This document shows positions 6,478 through 7,815 of a stretch of DNA of 7,815 bases, piece by piece; the stretch's first letter is position 1; each line of letters starts with the position of its first letter. The DNA is from Clostridia bacterium. Its GTDB lineage: Bacteria; Bacillota; DSM-521; Neomoorellales; SLTJ01. The stretch lies in NCBI GenBank assembly GCA_014360105.1, contig JACIYD010000059.1, positions 1 to 7,815 of the forward strand, written 5' to 3'. The notes beneath the pieces were generated by a model that was not told where the DNA came from, did not search any database, and worked only from the letters and a program-made list of their open reading frames with translations. The translations under genes and the position numbers were made by a program.

Positions 6478-6841
6478 CGAAGGGAGGGTCCAAATAGGGT
6501 TGACCGATCTAAGCTCAATACTGGAGGCAATTAGCGACAGGTTCAAGAGGGGCGAAATAGATTGGTCATACCACGCCAGAGAACGGTTCCGTACGAGGGA
6601 AATCAATAGATGGTGGGTCAAGGGCCAAATAGCCGATAAGAGGTTCATACTGGTCGAATTCATCTGGAGGTACGGATTACCGACCCACTTGACGCTATCC
6701 GTGGGCAAACCGCTGCCGAATAGGCCCCCGGTACACGTACGAATTGAACATACAGAGGAAAAGACGAGAGTGGTAACGGTTTACTGGGTAGACTACAATA
6801 AGTTTGAAAACGACGGGCTAACCCGGAAGCGCGAGGGGTAA
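6455..6841 (+). CDS. DUF4258 domain protein, probable toxin of a type II pair
   Basis: The core looks like DUF4258, a small domain related to RelE/MqsR-like ribonuclease toxins and often paired with YgiT zinc-finger proteins. Visible are DLSSILEAISDRFKRGEID (18-36), the conserved YHARERFRTREI (39-50), and the strand pair VHVRIEHTEEKTRVVTVYWVD (93-113). The domain is complete. The start is uncertain: GTG 6455 gives 128 residues but its ribosome site is too close or too far. TTG 6500, behind AGGGAGGG at 6481-6488, gives 113 residues and matches where family members usually begin. It is followed after 100 bases by the zinc-finger gene, giving the toxin-first order seen in MqsRA. The last six codons form one arm of a strong hairpin. 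Toxic activity is inferred from family and context. Confidence 0.8.
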   Translation: MVRQLTGNEGRVQIGLTDLSSILEAISDRFKRGEIDWSYHARERFRTREINRWWVKGQIADKRFILVEFIWRYGLPTHLTLSVGKPLPNRPPVHVRIEHTEEKTRVVTVYWVDYNKFENDGLTRKREG

Positions 6842-6858
6842 TCCCCCTCGCTTCCGGG
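6822..6858 (+). other. Strong hairpin across the toxin stop codon
   Basis: CCCGGAAG (6822-6829) and CGAGGGG (6832-6838) pair with CCCCTCG (6844-6850) and CTTCCGGG (6851-6858). This gives a 15 bp stem with a 2-base bulge and a TAATC loop holding most of the TAA stop. No U-run follows on either strand, so it is not a classic terminator. It may act as an attenuator, an RNA-processing or stability element, or a translational barrier between toxin and antitoxin. Confidence 0.7.
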
Positions 6859-6941
6859 AAAGCGTAGATATACAGGGGTTGGTGTAGCATTTGATTAACC
6901 GATTAATAGACAGTAAGATGGAAAGAAAGGGGAGTGTGTGC

Positions 6942-7208
6942 GTGCGCTGTGTTTTTTGCGGGGCAGAAGTGCAAGAGAGGAGAATAACAGAAGAGCACTG
7001 GGTTAACGGTGACCTTTTTGTCATTGAAGGGATACCCGCCACTTACTGCCCTGGTTGTGACGAGATTTATTTTGCCGACGAGGTGCTTGACAGGATAGAT
7101 GCACTGCTGGAAAGAAAGGAGAAAGAATTGGGGGAAGCGAGGGTGCTGCGCGTCCCGCTTATCCAGTTTGAAGAGGCCGTGGAGTGTACAATCCCAGCAC
7201 ATCCTTGA
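6942..7208 (+). CDS. YgiT-type zinc-finger protein, probable antitoxin (MqsA N-terminal domain type)
   Basis: This 88-residue protein matches the YgiT-type zinc finger, the toxin-binding half of MqsA antitoxins. The zinc ligands are Cys3 and Cys6 (CVFC) and Cys36 and Cys39 (CPGC). Between them is the typical ERRITEEHWVNGDLFVIEGIPATY (12-35), and the domain ends in the usual RVLRVPLIQFE (67-77). MqsA's C-terminal helix-turn-helix is absent, so this protein probably cannot repress its own promoter by itself. The frame is open from a TTG at 6891, with an ATG at 6918. The GTG at 6942 is preferred because AAGGGGAG lies seven bases before it and family members start directly before the first Cys pair. 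It probably neutralises the upstream DUF4258 protein. Confidence 0.82.
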   Translation: MRCVFCGAEVQERRITEEHWVNGDLFVIEGIPATYCPGCDEIYFADEVLDRIDALLERKEKELGEARVLRVPLIQFEEAVECTIPAHP

Positions 7209-7330
7209 GTTTACAGATCGTCGGGGCCTTGGAGAAAATCATGGAGGAAAGAAGCGGCGGACAACAGATAGCCAGGCTGCGGGTGGACGACGTGTTTTAC
7301 TTGGAAGAAGGCGAAGCTGGCACTAAGTAG
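7205..7330 (+). CDS. Possible small coupled ORF, 41 residues
   Basis: A TTG overlaps the antitoxin stop codon as TTGA and opens a frame of 41 residues, beginning LSLQIVGALEKIMEERSGG and ending VFYLEEGEAGTK. An internal ATG at 7241 has GGAG six bases before it and would give 29 residues. No family is recognised. Its composition, with an amphipathic helix-like start and acidic end, is protein-like, and it lies before the presumed operon terminator. It could be a third small component, the remnant of a larger protein, or chance. Confidence 0.3.
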   Translation: MSLQIVGALEKIMEERSGGQQIARLRVDDVFYLEEGEAGTK

Positions 7331-7369
7331 CCTCTTGTACCCAAAAGCACATAGTTTTCGCCAGGTCTT

Positions 7370-7410
7370 GCCCGGCCCCATTGTCGGTGGGTGCAGGGCT
7401 TTCTTTTTCT
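7370..7410 (+). terminator. Probable intrinsic terminator of the toxin-antitoxin operon
   Basis: GCCC (7370-7373) pairs with GGGC (7396-7399), and inside it CCCA pairs with TGGG. This imperfect stem is followed at once by the T-rich tract 7400-7410. It lies 40 bases after the small ORF at 7205-7330, on the expected strand. Confidence 0.45.
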
Positions 7411-7470
7411 CGTCATCCAATGGATGGCCGGTTTCAAGCAAAGTAGGTCTGTTGCAGGGATCCGCGGGGT

Positions 7471-7508
7471 AGAATAAGGGGCCAGAACCTGCCTGCCTTT
7501 CTGGCCCC
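7471..7508 (-). terminator. Intrinsic terminator for the minus-strand genes at the right edge
   Basis: A perfect 10 bp stem, GGGGCCAGAA (7478-7487) with TTCTGGCCCC (7499-7508), encloses an 11-base loop. On the minus strand it is followed by TTATTCT. It lies 38 bases after the stop of the stalk-domain remnant and was probably that gene's terminator. Confidence 0.6.
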
Positions 7509-7545
7509 CGAACCAATCGCTTCTTCCGCTACTCGTCGATGCTGG

Positions 7546-7683
7546 TCAGTATGACATTATCGTGATGGTCTTTGCGCTGTCGTTCCACTCCGTTTCAAAT
7601 CTAAAATCTGCTTTATCGATCCACAGAACCACTTGGCGCTGTTCCCTTCTTAGGGTGATCTTGCGCTCCGAAGGGTCATAGTT
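7546..7683 (-). pseudogene. Remnant of a copper-amine-oxidase-type stalk domain protein
   Basis: A 45-residue frame with no start codon, closed upstream by a TAG directly next to it, reads YDPSERKITL (2-11), then VVLWIDKADF, and ends EWNDSAKTITIMSY. These look like pieces of the stalk domain (copper amine oxidase N-terminal-like, PF07833), common in secreted or cell-wall proteins of clostridia. There each repeat has an (E/Y)W/YDxxxKxIT(I/V) strand. The two such strands here are too close together: the NGRTxVPxRxxxEALGA stretch normally between them is missing, suggesting an internal deletion. The upstream part is replaced by the deacylase tail in another frame. The identification is by pattern only. 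Confidence 0.5.
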
Positions 7684-7815
7684 CTACGAATAGCCTTTCC
7701 CGGCTTGACACCGGGGACAAGTTCCCCCTTGCTGACCGTAAGCACGCCGTTAACGATTACATACTTAATTCCCACGGGAGGCGTCATAAAACCTTTGCCG
7801 AAAGTGGCCCTGTCC
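7650..7815 (-). CDS. C-terminal end of an N-acyl-D-amino-acid deacylase-like amidohydrolase (partial)
   Basis: The last 54 codons of a gene that begins beyond the right edge read DRATFGKGFM, then GIKYVIVNGV, GELVPGVKPGKAIRR and a short tail. This fits the end of D-aminoacylase / amidohydrolase_3 enzymes (DxATF...P.GI.YV.VNG..V...GE....PG+.+R). Their catalytic barrel would lie to the right. The family normally stops within a residue or two of PGxxxR. Here ten more residues, TMTLRSARSP, are read out of frame from stalk-domain DNA before a TAA. The gene therefore appears to have lost its own stop through a deletion joining it to the neighbouring remnant. The missing short end might not harm the enzyme. 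Confidence 0.65.
   Translation of the reverse strand, partial: DRATFGKGFMTPPVGIKYVIVNGVLTVSKGELVPGVKPGKAIRRTMTLRSARSP

Noticed and set aside
7414..7426. CATCCA-A-TGGATG palindrome
   Set aside because: A single short 6+6 palindrome with no second copy and no link to a promoter; easily chance.
7211..7516. 101-codon minus-strand open frame opposite the toxin-antitoxin operon end
   Set aside because: It spans two terminator-like structures and the small plus-strand ORF, shows no family motif, and has no clear ribosome site.

Overview
The window most likely comes from a GC-rich, anaerobic, endospore-forming Firmicute, of the Moorella / Desulfotomaculum kind. This is inferred from three things: an alpha/beta-type small acid-soluble spore protein, a tungsten-type aldehyde ferredoxin oxidoreductase, and a stand-alone clostridial/actinobacterial-type N-acetylglutamate synthase. 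The species cannot be named from the sequence. No tRNA, rRNA, CRISPR array or intact mobile element was seen.

Layout. Positions 1-278 are non-coding, with an AT-rich repeat/palindrome cluster and a possible stem-loop. Positions 279-5063 hold five tightly packed minus-strand genes. In transcription order they are a ROK sugar kinase, a MoaD/ThiS-like sulfur carrier, an aldehyde ferredoxin oxidoreductase (AOR), a class II (fuculose-phosphate-type) aldolase and an M20 amidohydrolase. Spacings are a 4-base overlap, 3, 28 and 6 bases, so they very probably form one transcript. A small spore-protein gene (5147-5413, minus) lies 83 bases upstream of the kinase. A GNAT acetyltransferase related to N-acetylglutamate synthase (5574-6098, plus) diverges from it, and the two candidate promoters overlap.

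From about 6100 to the right end the DNA is visibly more AT-rich and looks like an accessory, decaying region. It carries a DUF4258 toxin-like gene and a YgiT-type zinc-finger antitoxin-like gene, both plus strand behind a good sigma-A promoter. A GC-rich hairpin spans the toxin stop codon, and a small coupled ORF may follow the antitoxin. At the right edge, on the minus strand, the last 54 codons of an N-acyl-D-amino-acid deacylase-like amidohydrolase run into out-of-frame remnants of a copper-amine-oxidase-type stalk domain, followed by a terminator. This looks like a deletion junction.

How the genes may work together (inference). The kinase could phosphorylate a sugar or sugar analogue, and the aldolase could split a ketose-1-phosphate into DHAP and an aldehyde. 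The AOR, with a pyranopterin whose dithiolene sulfur comes from the operon's own MoaD, could oxidise that aldehyde to an acid and reduce ferredoxin. The amidohydrolase could release an amino acid or a carboxylic acid from an N-acyl precursor. No isomerase is visible, and the substrate is unknown.
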